Shown here: piece after piece, positions 17,372 through 26,123 of the stretch
Layout of the letters: the number at the start of each line of letters is the position of its first letter
Position numbering within the stretch: the first letter of the stretch is position 1
NCBI GenBank assembly: GCA_043747835.1
Contig: JAYTOK010000148.1
Coordinates: 66,387-130,386, forward strand
DNA length: 64,000 bases
Direction: 5' to 3'
Source: CADEED01 sp043747835
GTDB taxonomy: Bacteria; Pseudomonadota; Gammaproteobacteria; Steroidobacterales; Steroidobacteraceae
The notes under the pieces: model-generated
Told to the model about the DNA's origin: nothing
Seen by the model: the letters and a program-made list of their open reading frames with translations, nothing else
Databases searched by the model: none
Position numbers and translations under genes: made by a program

Positions 17372-17919
17372 TGAAGTTCCTGTCCACGGCGATCCCGGAA
17401 GTGGTGATCGTCGAGCCGCAGGTTTTCGGGGATGCGCGCGGGTTTTTCATGGAAACCTGGCAGAAGCGCAAATTCGCCGAGGGCGGCATCGACGCCGACT
17501 TCGTGCAGGACAACCACAGCGCGTCGGCCCAGTGGATCCTGCGCGGGCTGCACTACCAGCTCGAAAAACCGCAGGGAAAACTCGTGCGGGTCACGCAGGG
17601 CGCCGTCTTCGATGTTGCCGTCGATCTGCGGGCGTCATCGCCCACGTTCGGCCGTTGGGTCGGAGTCGAGCTCTCGGCGGACAACAGGCGGATGCTGTGG
17701 GTGCCGCCGGGCTTCGCGCACGGCTTTCTCTCGCTCAGCGAGCGAGTCGAGTTCCTCTACAAATGCACTGACTACTACGATCCGGCCGCCGAACGCGCGA
17801 TCGTGTGGAACGACGCGACGCTCGCGATCGCGTGGCCGCTGCCCGCCGGTGTGTCGCCTACCCTGTCGGGCCGCGATGCGAAGGGCTCGACTTTCGCCGC
17901 GGCCGAGAAATTTTCGTGA
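17371..17919 (+). CDS. rfbC: dTDP-4-dehydrorhamnose 3,5-epimerase
   Basis: A 182-residue cupin epimerase of the RmlC family. Recognisable pieces are FMETWQKRKF, the catalytic histidine region QDNHSASAQWILRGLHYQ, and FAHGFLSLSE. It converts dTDP-4-keto-6-deoxyglucose into the 4-keto-rhamnose isomer. The start overlaps the rfbA stop by one base and its stop overlaps the rfbD start (GTGA), so the four genes are translationally coupled. Confidence 0.96.
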   Translation: MKFLSTAIPEVVIVEPQVFGDARGFFMETWQKRKFAEGGIDADFVQDNHSASAQWILRGLHYQLEKPQGKLVRVTQGAVFDVAVDLRASSPTFGRWVGVELSADNRRMLWVPPGFAHGFLSLSERVEFLYKCTDYYDPAAERAIVWNDATLAIAWPLPAGVSPTLSGRDAKGSTFAAAEKFS

Positions 17920-18782
17920 AGGTGCTCATCACCGGCAGCGCCGGCCAGGTCGGCGCCGCGTTGCTCGCGAGCGCGCCGCCTGATGCCGAGACCGTGGGCC
18001 TCGATCGCTCGCGCCTCGACCTCGCCGACCCGGCCGCGATCCAGCGAGTCGTCGACGCCGAGCGCCCTGCCATCGTCATCAACTGCGCGGCATACACCGC
18101 CGTCGACAAGGCGCAGAGCGAGCGCGATCTCGCGTTCGCGATCAACGCGACGGCGCCCGCAGCGCTCGCGCGCGCATGCCGCGGTGTCGAGGCGCGGCTC
18201 GTGCACGTCTCCACCGACTATGTGTTCGACGGTCGCGGTCCGCGCCCCTATCTGCCCGGGGACCCAACCGGGCCCTTGAGCGTCTATGGCGAGAGCAAGC
18301 TCGCGGGGGAGTGCGCGGTGATCGCCGAGCGCGGCCTCGACTGGCGCATCGTCCGCACCGCGTGGGTGTACTCGGCGGGCGGCAAGAACTTCCTGCGCAC
18401 GATGCTCCGGTTGTTAGGCGAGCGCCCCGAACTGCGCGTCGTGGCGGACCAGGTGGGCACGCCGACGAGCGCGCCGACGCTCGCGAAATTTCTGTGGGCC
18501 GTCGCGCGCGCGGACGGTGACCCCGAAATCCTGCACTACACCGATGCGGGTGTGGCGAGCTGGTACGATTTCGCCGTTGCGATCCACGAGGAAGCACACG
18601 GGGCGGGCTTGCTCTCCTCGAATCCGCGAATCATTCCGATCGCCACCGAGGACTACCCGACGCCCGCGCGACGGCCCGCGTACAGCGTGCTGGATGGGCG
18701 TTCGTCACTCGAGCGCACGGGTTCGACACGGCCGCACTGGCGCGTGGCGCTGCGCGCAGTCTTGAGGGAGTTGAAGGCTTGA
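17916..18782 (+). CDS. rfbD: dTDP-4-dehydrorhamnose reductase
   Basis: A 288-residue SDR reductase that completes dTDP-L-rhamnose. The cofactor loop VLITGSAGQVGAAL is at the N-terminus, then NCAAYTAVDKAQSE, STDYVFDG and the catalytic pair VYGESKLAGE (YxxxK). The start is GTG 17916, overlapping the rfbC stop. The end overlaps the rfbB start. A rare TTA leucine codon occurs in RLLGER near 18415. Confidence 0.96.
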   Translation: MKVLITGSAGQVGAALLASAPPDAETVGLDRSRLDLADPAAIQRVVDAERPAIVINCAAYTAVDKAQSERDLAFAINATAPAALARACRGVEARLVHVSTDYVFDGRGPRPYLPGDPTGPLSVYGESKLAGECAVIAERGLDWRIVRTAWVYSAGGKNFLRTMLRLLGERPELRVVADQVGTPTSAPTLAKFLWAVARADGDPEILHYTDAGVASWYDFAVAIHEEAHGAGLLSSNPRIIPIATEDYPTPARRPAYSVLDGRSSLERTGSTRPHWRVALRAVLRELKA

Positions 18783-19846
18783 AGAACATACTCGTCACCG
18801 GTGGCGCGGGGTTCATCGGCGCCAATTTCGTCCACTACTGGCTTGGCGCGCATCCCGCAGATCGTGTCGTCGTGCTCGATGCACTGACGTACGCCGGCAA
18901 TCCGGCCAACCTGAAAGGTCGCGAGGTCGAGCTTGTGCGCGGCGACATCTGCGACGCGGCGTTGGTCGACGATGTGTTCGCACGGCACGCCATCGACGTC
19001 GTCGTCCATTTCGCGGCCGAATCTCACGTCGATCGATCGATCACCGGTCCCGATGAATTCATCCGCACGAACGTACTCGGCACGCATGGACTGCTGAAAG
19101 CCGCGCGCAACGCCTGGGCGAAGGACGGCAAGTTTCGCGACGGCGTGCGCTTCCATCACGTCTCGACCGACGAGGTGTATGGCTCACTCACCGCTACCGA
19201 TCCGGCGTTCACCGAGGACACGCCTTACGCGCCGAACTCGCCGTACTCGGCGAGCAAGGCTGGCTCCGACCATCTCGTGCGCGCGTATTTCCACACCTAC
19301 GGATTGCCCGTGACCACGAGCAATTGCTCGAACAACTACGGACCGTTCCACTTCCCCGAAAAACTGATTCCGTTGATGATCGTGCACGCCCTCGAAGGCA
19401 AGCCGCTGCCGGTGTACGGCAAGGGCGAGAATGTGCGTGACTGGCTTTACGTCGAGGACCACTGCCGCGCTATCGACCGCGTCCTCGCGCGCGGCCGGCT
19501 CGGTGAAACTTACAACGTTGGCGGCTGCAATGAATGGCGCAACATCGACATCGTGAAGACGCTATGCGCGTTGCTCGAGCGACGGTTCACCGCCGACAAA
19601 TCGCTGGCGCAGCGTTTTCCGGCGTGCCCCGCAGCAACCGGCAAGCCCATCTCTGGGCTCATCACCTACGTCACCGACCGCCTCGGCCACGATTGGCGCT
19701 ACGCGATCGATGCGAGCCGTATCCGCAACGAACTTGGGTTCGAGCCCCTTGAGCGCTTCGAGACGGGAATTGAGCGGACTGTCGACTGGTATCTGTCGAA
19801 TGAGTCGTGGTGGCGGGCGGTGCTCGACGGCTCGTATCGCCAGTAG
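18779..19846 (+). CDS. rfbB: dTDP-glucose 4,6-dehydratase
   Basis: A 355-residue extended SDR with ILVTGGAGFIGANF, HFAAESHVDRSI, STDEVYG and the catalytic YSASKAGSDH. It forms dTDP-4-keto-6-deoxyglucose. The start is a rare TTG at 18779 overlapping the rfbD stop (TTGA), so its translation probably depends on coupling to rfbD. The order A-C-D-B is less common than B-D-A-C. The C-terminal third carries the expected RHDWRY-like segment as GHDWRYAIDASRI. Confidence 0.96.
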   Translation: MKNILVTGGAGFIGANFVHYWLGAHPADRVVVLDALTYAGNPANLKGREVELVRGDICDAALVDDVFARHAIDVVVHFAAESHVDRSITGPDEFIRTNVLGTHGLLKAARNAWAKDGKFRDGVRFHHVSTDEVYGSLTATDPAFTEDTPYAPNSPYSASKAGSDHLVRAYFHTYGLPVTTSNCSNNYGPFHFPEKLIPLMIVHALEGKPLPVYGKGENVRDWLYVEDHCRAIDRVLARGRLGETYNVGGCNEWRNIDIVKTLCALLERRFTADKSLAQRFPACPAATGKPISGLITYVTDRLGHDWRYAIDASRIRNELGFEPLERFETGIERTVDWYLSNESWWRAVLDGSYRQ

Positions 19847-19864
19847 ATCGGGACAGGCCTGGAA

Positions 19865-19891
19865 GGAAAATGGGGTCAGGCCCCATTTTCC
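19865..19891. repeat. Perfect palindromic repeat (AAATGGGG family), possible bidirectional terminator
   Basis: GGAAAATGGGG and CCCCATTTTCC flank the loop TCAGG. It lies between the convergent ends of rfbB and glrR. A second copy with the loop in the opposite orientation (CCTGA) is at 53324-53348, so this is a dispersed REP-like element that can also serve as a terminator. Confidence 0.8.
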
Positions 19892-19914
19892 GGCGCCGCG
19901 CCGCAATCTGGCGC

Positions 19915-21285
19915 TCAGCGGCTTTTGAAGTCTTCCGGCGTCAGCTGATGACGCGACAACAACTTGTAGAAGTCCGTGCGGTTGCGCTTCGCCAACCGCG
20001 CCGCCTGCGACACGTTTCCACCCGTGATCTGCAGGATCTGCGAGAGGTATGACCGCGTGAACTCGTCGCGCGCTTCGTCGAACGACGGCAGCTTGCTCTG
20101 CGTTCCACCCAGCGACTGTTGCACGAGCTCGACAGGAATGATCGGCGTCTGCGACAGAGCGACGTTTTGACGGACGACATTCGCAAGCTGGCGGATGTTG
20201 CCCGGCCAGTCAGCCGTGGCTAACAGCTCGACGGCTTCCGGCGCGTAGATCTTGCGCACGCCACTCTCGTTGCTGATCCCCGCGAGGAAGTGCGAAACGA
20301 GCAACGGGATGTCTTCACGGCGGCGATTGAGCGGCGGCATCTCGATGTGCACGACGTTCAACCGGTAATAGAGGTCTTCGCGGAACTGTCCGCTCATCAT
20401 CAACTGCTGCAGGTCGCGGTGCGTCGCCGAGACGACCCGCACGTTGACCGAGATCGGATCCGCCGCACCAATGGGGCGGATGTTGTTCTCCTGCAGGACG
20501 CGCAGCAGCTTCACCTGCAGCCGCATCGGCATGTCGCCGATCTCGTCGAGGAGCAAGGTGCCGCCATCGGCGGCCTGAAAGAGGCCTGCCTGATCGCGCA
20601 TCGCGCCCGCGAACGATCCCTTGATGTGCCCGAACAGCTCGCTTTCGAGCAGGTTCTCGGCCATGGCCGAACAATTGATCGCGACGAAAGGCTTGTTACG
20701 CCGCGGGCTGACCTTGTGGATCGCGCGCGCGAGCAATTCCTTGCCCGTGCCGCTCTCGCCGGTGATGAGCACACGCGCATCGGTGCCGGCAACCATGTGC
20801 GCCTGCGACAGTTTTTCCTCGACGAGCGAGGAGCGCGTGATGATCTCCGAGCGCCAGTCTTCTTCCGTATCCACGAATCCCGAGATGCGCAGCGCCTTCT
20901 GGACCTGGTCGAGCAGTTCCTGTTTGTCGACGGGTTTCGTCAGGAAGCCGAATGCGCCCAACTGCGTGGCGTGCACGGCGTCGGGAATCGTGCCGTGCGC
21001 GGTCAGGATGATCACCTTGAGGCCGGGGTAGCGCGACTGCAGTTCCTTGAGCAGACCGATCCCATCCATCTGGTCCATGCGCAGATCGGTGATCACGAGC
21101 TCCGGACGAAACCGGCTGGTTGCCGCCAGCGCGAGCGCGGCGCTCTCGACGGCTTCGACTTCGTAGTTCTCCGCGCGCAGGCGGATCGTGAGCAAACGCA
21201 GCAGACCCGGATCGTCGTCGACGACGAGGATGCGGGCTTTGCGCTTGGTGGAATGAGGAGTGGCGAGTTGCATGGCGGCGTGCAT
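19915..21285 (-). CDS. glrR: Sigma-54-dependent response regulator, GlrR/QseF type
   Basis: A 456-residue NtrC-family activator. The receiver domain runs from RILVVDDDPGLL with phospho-acceptor Asp67 (ITDLRMDQMDG). The AAA+ domain has Walker A GESGTGKE and the helper motifs LFQAADGGTLLLDEIGDMP. The C-terminal Fis-type helix-turn-helix ends ARLAKRNRTDFYKLLSRH, almost as in E. coli GlrR. The sigma-54 contact loop, normally GAFTGA, reads GSFAGA (residues 223-228), with the key Thr replaced by Ala. The start has GAGG six bases upstream. It is the last gene of the galE-glrK-qseG-glrR run, the arrangement known from enterobacteria. Confidence 0.92.
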   Translation of the reverse strand: MHAAMQLATPHSTKRKARILVVDDDPGLLRLLTIRLRAENYEVEAVESAALALAATSRFRPELVITDLRMDQMDGIGLLKELQSRYPGLKVIILTAHGTIPDAVHATQLGAFGFLTKPVDKQELLDQVQKALRISGFVDTEEDWRSEIITRSSLVEEKLSQAHMVAGTDARVLITGESGTGKELLARAIHKVSPRRNKPFVAINCSAMAENLLESELFGHIKGSFAGAMRDQAGLFQAADGGTLLLDEIGDMPMRLQVKLLRVLQENNIRPIGAADPISVNVRVVSATHRDLQQLMMSGQFREDLYYRLNVVHIEMPPLNRRREDIPLLVSHFLAGISNESGVRKIYAPEAVELLATADWPGNIRQLANVVRQNVALSQTPIIPVELVQQSLGGTQSKLPSFDEARDEFTRSYLSQILQITGGNVSQAARLAKRNRTDFYKLLSRHQLTPEDFKSR

Positions 21286-21294
21286 CAGAAACCT

Positions 21295-21930
21295 CTACGG
21301 TTTCCGTCCTTCCGGCTGATTCGGGCGCCCGTTGTTGGACGAGCGTTCGATGTTTGCGATCGCATCCAGTTTTGCCTGGGCGTCCGCAAGCGCCTTCTTG
21401 AGACGGGTATTTTCCTCGCTCTCGGTACTCAGGCGCTTAGTTAGCTGCGCAATTCGATCGTTGGTCGACCGTTCGGCACCCGATTGCAGGCGCCGAACAT
21501 CCGCCTGCAAAGATTGCTGACGTTCGACCTGCTGCAGCTGCAGGAACGCGAGAGCGCGCTCCGCAGGGAGCAGAGTCTCAGGGCTTGCTAGGACTTCACG
21601 CAAAAGTCGCTGTGCGACGACAGGGTCGTGGCCTGCGTGGTTGGGGGTGGACAGGACCATCGCGTAACGCAGCACGATGCTGGGCGTGGGGGCCGCGCCG
21701 TAGTCATTTCCGGCGCGCGCGAGGATCTCGGCCTGCTCCGCGGGCGAGCCCCGGGCGAGCCGCAGGCAGGTTTCGAGGTACGACGTTATGACGGTGGTTT
21801 CGGTGGAATTGCGGTCCACCGCCGGCAGCGTCTGGGAGTCGCGCTTGAGCGGCAGGCCGGCACCGCAGCCGGCGAGGGCGCCGACGACGGCCACCGAGAG
21901 CGCGCAGACGAGGAGCGACTTATGCCGCAT
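21295..21930 (-). CDS. qseG: QseG/YfhG-like outer-membrane lipoprotein
   Basis: A 211-residue lipoprotein with signal MRHKSLLVCALSVAVVGALAGC; the lipobox LAGC gives the lipidated cysteine. The second half is rich in Gln, Arg and Glu and looks helical or coiled (LQLQQVERQQSLQADVRRL, later RLKKALADAQAKLDA). It lies between the kinase and the regulator, exactly where QseG lies in enterobacteria, and overlaps the kinase stop by 11 bases. QseG is thought to link envelope state to the kinase. Identification is mostly by position and type, since these lipoproteins diverge quickly. Confidence 0.75.
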   Translation of the reverse strand: MRHKSLLVCALSVAVVGALAGCGAGLPLKRDSQTLPAVDRNSTETTVITSYLETCLRLARGSPAEQAEILARAGNDYGAAPTPSIVLRYAMVLSTPNHAGHDPVVAQRLLREVLASPETLLPAERALAFLQLQQVERQQSLQADVRRLQSGAERSTNDRIAQLTKRLSTESEENTRLKKALADAQAKLDAIANIERSSNNGRPNQPEGRKP

Positions 21931-23386
21931 GCGCCTGGCTCCCGACGGGCTTGGTGATGGAGAGAACGGGCATCCGGATGCGGAAGTGCGCGCCGGCGTA
22001 CACGCCGTCGACGATCTCGATCGTCCCGCCATGGGCGTTCACGAACTCGAGCACGACCGAGAGGCCGATGCCCGTGCCCTTGACCTGCACGCCAGCGGGC
22101 GGCCGGCCGGTGTAGAAAGCTTCGAACACCCGCGCACGTTCTTCCGAGGGGATGCCCGCGCCTGTGTCGGCGACGTCGATCACGAGCTGTGTGTCCTGTT
22201 TCGCGGCATGTAGATAGACGGTGCCGCCCTTGGGCGAGTACTTGATGGCATTCGAGAGCAAGTTTTCGATGATGAGGCGAACCTTGCCGCGATCCGCGCG
22301 CAGCATCAAGTCGTCCACCTTCACCTCGAGCCGGACGCGTTGTGAGACTACCGTGAGTTGCTGGGCTTCGAGAACCTGTTTGACCAGGGGGCGCAGCCGG
22401 AACTCGGAAAGGTCGAGCCCGACGCTCTCTTTTTGCCAGGCGCTGAAGGAAAGCAGGTTTTCGATGAGCCGGTGGAGCTTGATTCCGTTGTCACGAAGGA
22501 TGGCGACCACCTCGCGCTGAGCGTTGTCCAGGGGACCGACAGCGCCATCCATGAGCAGTTCCGCGCCCTCGCGGATGTTGGCCAGCGGCGTCTTGAGCTC
22601 ATGCGACATGTGGCGCAGGAAGCGGTTGCGTTCTTGCGCGAGATCGAGCAGACGCAGTCGCAACCATTCGAGCTGCGCGCCGAGCCGCTCGAGATCGCGC
22701 GGTCCGGACACTTCGATGGCGCGTGAGAACGTGCCGCGGCCGAGCTCGCTGATCGCGCGGTCGATCGCGCGCAGCGGGCGGCCGAGCGAAAGAGTCAGCG
22801 CGAGAATGGCGATCAGCGTCAGCGGGACGAGCAGGGCGGACTGCCAGAACAGTCGCTTCTGTGTGCCTGCGGTCTGCCGCTGCATGTCGGCCAGGCGCAC
22901 GTCGATCTGGCGATTGCCGCTGTCGCGGATGTCGTTGGCGAGGTCGTTGAGCTTTTCGATGCGAGAGAGCACGCCCGCGAAAGCTGTGCTGGTCGGCGAG
23001 GTGGCGCTCACGGCTTTCGCGACCTCGTCGTGCATTGCCGCGAAATCCGCGAGGATGAGTCGCGTCGCGTCGTCGTTGATCATCGCGGCAAGCTGGTTGC
23101 GGGTCGTGGCGAGCGCCTGATCATTGGTGCGGTAAGAATCGAGCACGTCCGGCCTGTTCAGCACCTGGTAGAGCCGAACGGTGCGTTCGAGCGAACGGAG
23201 GTCTGCGAACAGGGTTTGCGTCAGACGAGTGGTTTGCACGCCTTCGACCACGAGCTGCTCGCTCGACTGTGTGAGCCCGCGGATCTGGATGACGGCGTCC
23301 ACCACGGCGACGAGCAGCGGTCCCGCAATCAGCGCGAGACCCAGCAGCATGAGGCTGCTCAGCGATTTTGGGCGGGGGATGCGCAT
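21920..23386 (-). CDS. glrK: Sensor histidine kinase, GlrK/QseE type
   Basis: A 488-residue kinase. Two membrane segments (about residues 10-34 and 180-202) bracket a helical periplasmic domain. A HAMP linker follows, then the dimerisation helix with His262 in RHMSHELKTPLANI, and an ATPase domain with NLLSNAIKYSP and DTGAGIP. It phosphorylates the sigma-54 activator encoded two genes downstream. The start at ATG 23386 is 11 bases after the galE stop, so it probably shares the galE promoter. The mostly helical sensor domain matches four-helix periplasmic sensors of envelope stress. Confidence 0.92.
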   Translation of the reverse strand: MRIPRPKSLSSLMLLGLALIAGPLLVAVVDAVIQIRGLTQSSEQLVVEGVQTTRLTQTLFADLRSLERTVRLYQVLNRPDVLDSYRTNDQALATTRNQLAAMINDDATRLILADFAAMHDEVAKAVSATSPTSTAFAGVLSRIEKLNDLANDIRDSGNRQIDVRLADMQRQTAGTQKRLFWQSALLVPLTLIAILALTLSLGRPLRAIDRAISELGRGTFSRAIEVSGPRDLERLGAQLEWLRLRLLDLAQERNRFLRHMSHELKTPLANIREGAELLMDGAVGPLDNAQREVVAILRDNGIKLHRLIENLLSFSAWQKESVGLDLSEFRLRPLVKQVLEAQQLTVVSQRVRLEVKVDDLMLRADRGKVRLIIENLLSNAIKYSPKGGTVYLHAAKQDTQLVIDVADTGAGIPSEERARVFEAFYTGRPPAGVQVKGTGIGLSVVLEFVNAHGGTIEIVDGVYAGAHFRIRMPVLSITKPVGSQAHAA

Positions 23387-23397
23387 CGGTCAGCGAG

Positions 23398-24393
23398 TCA
23401 CCAGGGCTCCCTCTGCAGGCGTCGTTCCCATTCCAGCGAAGTCCGGACGATGGTGTCGATGTCGTCGTGCTTGGGCGTCCAGCCGAGCGCATTGCGCACG
23501 TTGTCGCAGCGCGCGACGAGAGACGGCGGATCGCCGGCGCGGCGCGGTTCCTCGCGCACATTCAACTTCAGGCCGGCAATCTTCTCGACGCTCGACAGCA
23601 CTTCGCGAACGCTGTAGCCGTGACCGTAGCCGCAATTGGCGGTGAGCGAAGCTCCTCCTGCGCGCAGGTAGTCGATCGCGTTGAGGTGCGCGGTGGCGAG
23701 GTCGTCGACGTGGATGTAGTCGCGCACGCCCGTGCCATCGGGCGTCGGGAAGTCAGTGCCGTACACGGATAGATAGGGCCGCTTGCCCACGGCGGCCTCG
23801 CAGGCGACCTTGATCAGCAGCGTCGCCTTCTTCGTCGACTGACCGATGCGGCCGAGGCTGTCGGAGCCCGCGACATTGAAGTAGCGAAGTACCACGGAGC
23901 GCATCGGCGTCGCCGCGCACAGGTCGCGCAGCATCCATTCCGACATGAGTTTCGACGTGCCGTACGCGTTGATCGGCGCGGTCGGCGAATCTTCCGCGAC
24001 GAGCCCGCCGCCCGTGATGCCGTAGACCGCGGCAGTCGACGAAAACACGAAATGTTTGACGCCCGCCTGCGAAGCCGCTTCGAGCAGCGAACGCGTGGCG
24101 CAGGTGTTGTTGCCGTAGTACTTGAGCGGATTCGTGACAGACTCGGGCACGATGGTGTGTGCCGCGAAGTGGATGACGGTGTCGATTGAATGCTCGGTCA
24201 GGACCGCTTCCACGAGCTTGCGGTCGCCGACGTTGCCGACGACGAGCGGCACGTCGCGCACCGCCTGGCGGAAGCCGGTGGACAGGTCGTCGAGCACCAC
24301 GACTTTCTCGCCGCGCGCGACGAGTTGCAGCACCGTGTGGCTGCCGATATATCCGGCGCCGCCCGTGACCAGGACCGATGAATCTTTGCTCAT
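23398..24393 (-). CDS. galE: UDP-glucose 4-epimerase
   Basis: A 331-residue extended SDR with VLVTGGAGYIGSHTV, HFAAHTIVPESV and the catalytic pair AYGTSKLMSE. It interconverts UDP-glucose and UDP-galactose to supply glycan precursors. It heads a minus-strand run with glrK, qseG and glrR, so precursor supply and envelope signalling may be co-expressed. Only 57 bases separate it from the divergent srkA gene, and that gap carries an inverted repeat. Confidence 0.93.
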   Translation of the reverse strand: MSKDSSVLVTGGAGYIGSHTVLQLVARGEKVVVLDDLSTGFRQAVRDVPLVVGNVGDRKLVEAVLTEHSIDTVIHFAAHTIVPESVTNPLKYYGNNTCATRSLLEAASQAGVKHFVFSSTAAVYGITGGGLVAEDSPTAPINAYGTSKLMSEWMLRDLCAATPMRSVVLRYFNVAGSDSLGRIGQSTKKATLLIKVACEAAVGKRPYLSVYGTDFPTPDGTGVRDYIHVDDLATAHLNAIDYLRAGGASLTANCGYGHGYSVREVLSSVEKIAGLKLNVREEPRRAGDPPSLVARCDNVRNALGWTPKHDDIDTIVRTSLEWERRLQREPW

Positions 24394-24424
24394 GAGATCG
24401 CAATTTCCGCGGAGTTTTAACGAG

Positions 24425-24449
24425 GCGGGATTTTACATTAATGTCCCGC
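24425..24449. promoter_or_regulatory. Inverted repeat in the galE-srkA divergent promoter
   Basis: GCGGGA and TCCCGC enclose the perfect palindrome ACATTAATGT (24435-24444). It ends one base before the srkA start codon and lies upstream of galE. It could be an operator or a 5' hairpin; no regulator is implied by the sequence alone. Confidence 0.35.
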
Positions 24450-24450
24450 G

Positions 24451-25446
24451 GTGGCTGTGACGCATTCTGCACCCGCGCCGTTCGATCGGCTGACACCGAT
24501 GGCGGTCGCCGACGCGGCTGAAAGCATCGGACTCCTGCCGTCCGGCCGGTTGTTCGCGCTCAACAGTTACGAGAATCGCGTCTATCAACTCGGCGACGAC
24601 GATGGCGTGCTCTGGGTGCTCAAATTCTACCGCCCGGCGCGCTGGAGCGACGCGCAGATCGACGAGGAACACTCCTTCACATTCGAGCTCGCCCGGGCCG
24701 AACTTCCGGTGGCCGCGCCGATCGAACGCGACGGGATCAGCCTGTTTGAACACGACGGCCTGCGCTTCGCGGCCTTTCCCTACATGCCAGGTCGTGCGCC
24801 CGAGCTGGATCAGCCGGCGACACTCACCTTGCTAGGCCGCACCCTCGCGCGCATGCATGCGATCGGCGCGCGCCATTCTTTCGCTCACCGGCCCGTGCTC
24901 GATCTCGACCGACTGGGAGTGCGCGCGCGCGCCGCCGTTCGCGCCAGCGGCTTCGTGCCGGAATCGCTCGTCGAGCAATACGCGCTCGTGAGCGATCAGA
25001 TCATCGGACGAGTCCGGCAGTGCTTCGAGAATTTCGGCAGTCTGCCGCGGGTGCGGATCCACGGCGATTGTCACGCCGGCAACATCCTCTGGCGCGAGAC
25101 GGGGCCGCTGTTCGTCGATCTCGACGATTGCATGTCGGGTCCGCGCATCCAGGATTTGTGGATGTTTCTTTCGGGCGACGCCGCCGCGCAGCAGTCGGCG
25201 TGGGCCTCGATCATGGAAGGCTACGAGGTGTTCGCCGAGTTCGACTACGCCGAGCTCACGCTCGTCGAAGCGTTGCGAAGTTTGCGCATCCTCCACTACG
25301 CATCGTGGATCGCGACGCGCTGGCACGATCCCGCGTTTCCGCGCGCATTTCCCTGGTTCGGCGAGGCCCGCTTCTGGGAGCGGCACATCGCGGATCTGTT
25401 CGAGCAGTTGTCCGCGATGGATGACCCTCCCATCCTCTCCCGATGA
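24451..25446 (+). CDS. srkA: Stress response Ser/Thr kinase SrkA (YihE family)
   Basis: A 331-residue kinase of the aminoglycoside-phosphotransferase fold. Family signatures are SYENRVYQLGDDDGVLWVLK with the ATP lysine, FPYMPGR, the catalytic loop HGDCHAGNILW and the metal site FVDLDDCMSGP. In E. coli the enzyme counters death pathways during envelope and oxidative stress. The start is GTG 24451. It stands alone, divergent from galE. Confidence 0.93.
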   Translation: MAVTHSAPAPFDRLTPMAVADAAESIGLLPSGRLFALNSYENRVYQLGDDDGVLWVLKFYRPARWSDAQIDEEHSFTFELARAELPVAAPIERDGISLFEHDGLRFAAFPYMPGRAPELDQPATLTLLGRTLARMHAIGARHSFAHRPVLDLDRLGVRARAAVRASGFVPESLVEQYALVSDQIIGRVRQCFENFGSLPRVRIHGDCHAGNILWRETGPLFVDLDDCMSGPRIQDLWMFLSGDAAAQQSAWASIMEGYEVFAEFDYAELTLVEALRSLRILHYASWIATRWHDPAFPRAFPWFGEARFWERHIADLFEQLSAMDDPPILSR

Positions 25447-25498
25447 AGAGGGTGCGATGAAGGACCGTGTTAGTCTTCGGGCCCGGAGGGATTTCAGA

Positions 25499-26044
25499 AT
25501 GTCGCGTACCCGTCGAGCGCTCTTGCTGCCTGTGTTGGCCATCGGTTCGCTGGTCGCGGCCTGCGGCGATTCCCCGACGGAGGAGGCAGTCGCGACGCAG
25601 GCGGGTCCGGCGAAAACGACGAAAGCCTCGGGCCTGTCTCCGGAGATGGTCGCCGCGGTTTCGGTCGGTCGCTCGTCCAGCATCCTCAGCGTTCACTTTG
25701 CCCTCGGCAAACTGCCGTTGGTGGGTCAGGCGCTGCCGGTCGAGATCGCGATCGTGCCCCACCAGGACTTCACGTCCGTCCGCGCCAACTTCGAAGGCCC
25801 CGACGGCCTCGCACTGACCATCGGCAACGAACTCGAGCCGCTGACCGACGTCAAAGCGGAGATCGTCATCAAGCATCAGCTCGTGCTGCTGCCGCGCCGC
25901 GACGGGGTCTTCATCCTCTCCGCCACCGTCGAGACGGAAAGGCCGACCGAAGGCAACGTGTCGCGAGTCTTCTCGCTGCCGATCATCGTCGCCGTCGCCG
26001 CAACACCGGCCGCGGCCGCGCCGGCACCCGCGGCGCCCAAGTAA
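25499..26044 (+). CDS. Lipoprotein of unknown function
   Basis: A 181-residue lipoprotein. ATG 25499 has GGAGG nine bases upstream, and the signal MSRTRRALLLPVLAIGSLVAAC ends in the lipobox VAAC. The mature part is beta-strand-rich (SSILSVHFALGKLPLVGQ, VEIAIVPHQDF, VFILSATVETE) and ends in a Pro/Ala tail (AAPAPAAPK). I do not recognise a named family. It follows srkA by about 50 bases but has its own ribosome site. Confidence 0.75.
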   Translation: MSRTRRALLLPVLAIGSLVAACGDSPTEEAVATQAGPAKTTKASGLSPEMVAAVSVGRSSSILSVHFALGKLPLVGQALPVEIAIVPHQDFTSVRANFEGPDGLALTIGNELEPLTDVKAEIVIKHQLVLLPRRDGVFILSATVETERPTEGNVSRVFSLPIIVAVAATPAAAAPAPAAPK

Positions 26045-26062
26045 GCCTCCAAACCGGGAGGC
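26045..26062 (+). terminator. Weak hairpin after the lipoprotein gene
   Basis: GCCTCC and GGAGGC flank a six-base loop immediately after the stop. There is no T-run, so termination is uncertain. Confidence 0.4.
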
Positions 26063-26123
26063 GCTTCACGGGGATGCCGGCGCCCCGGACATATCATGCA
26101 ATTTGGTCCGCACTTGCACGGTT

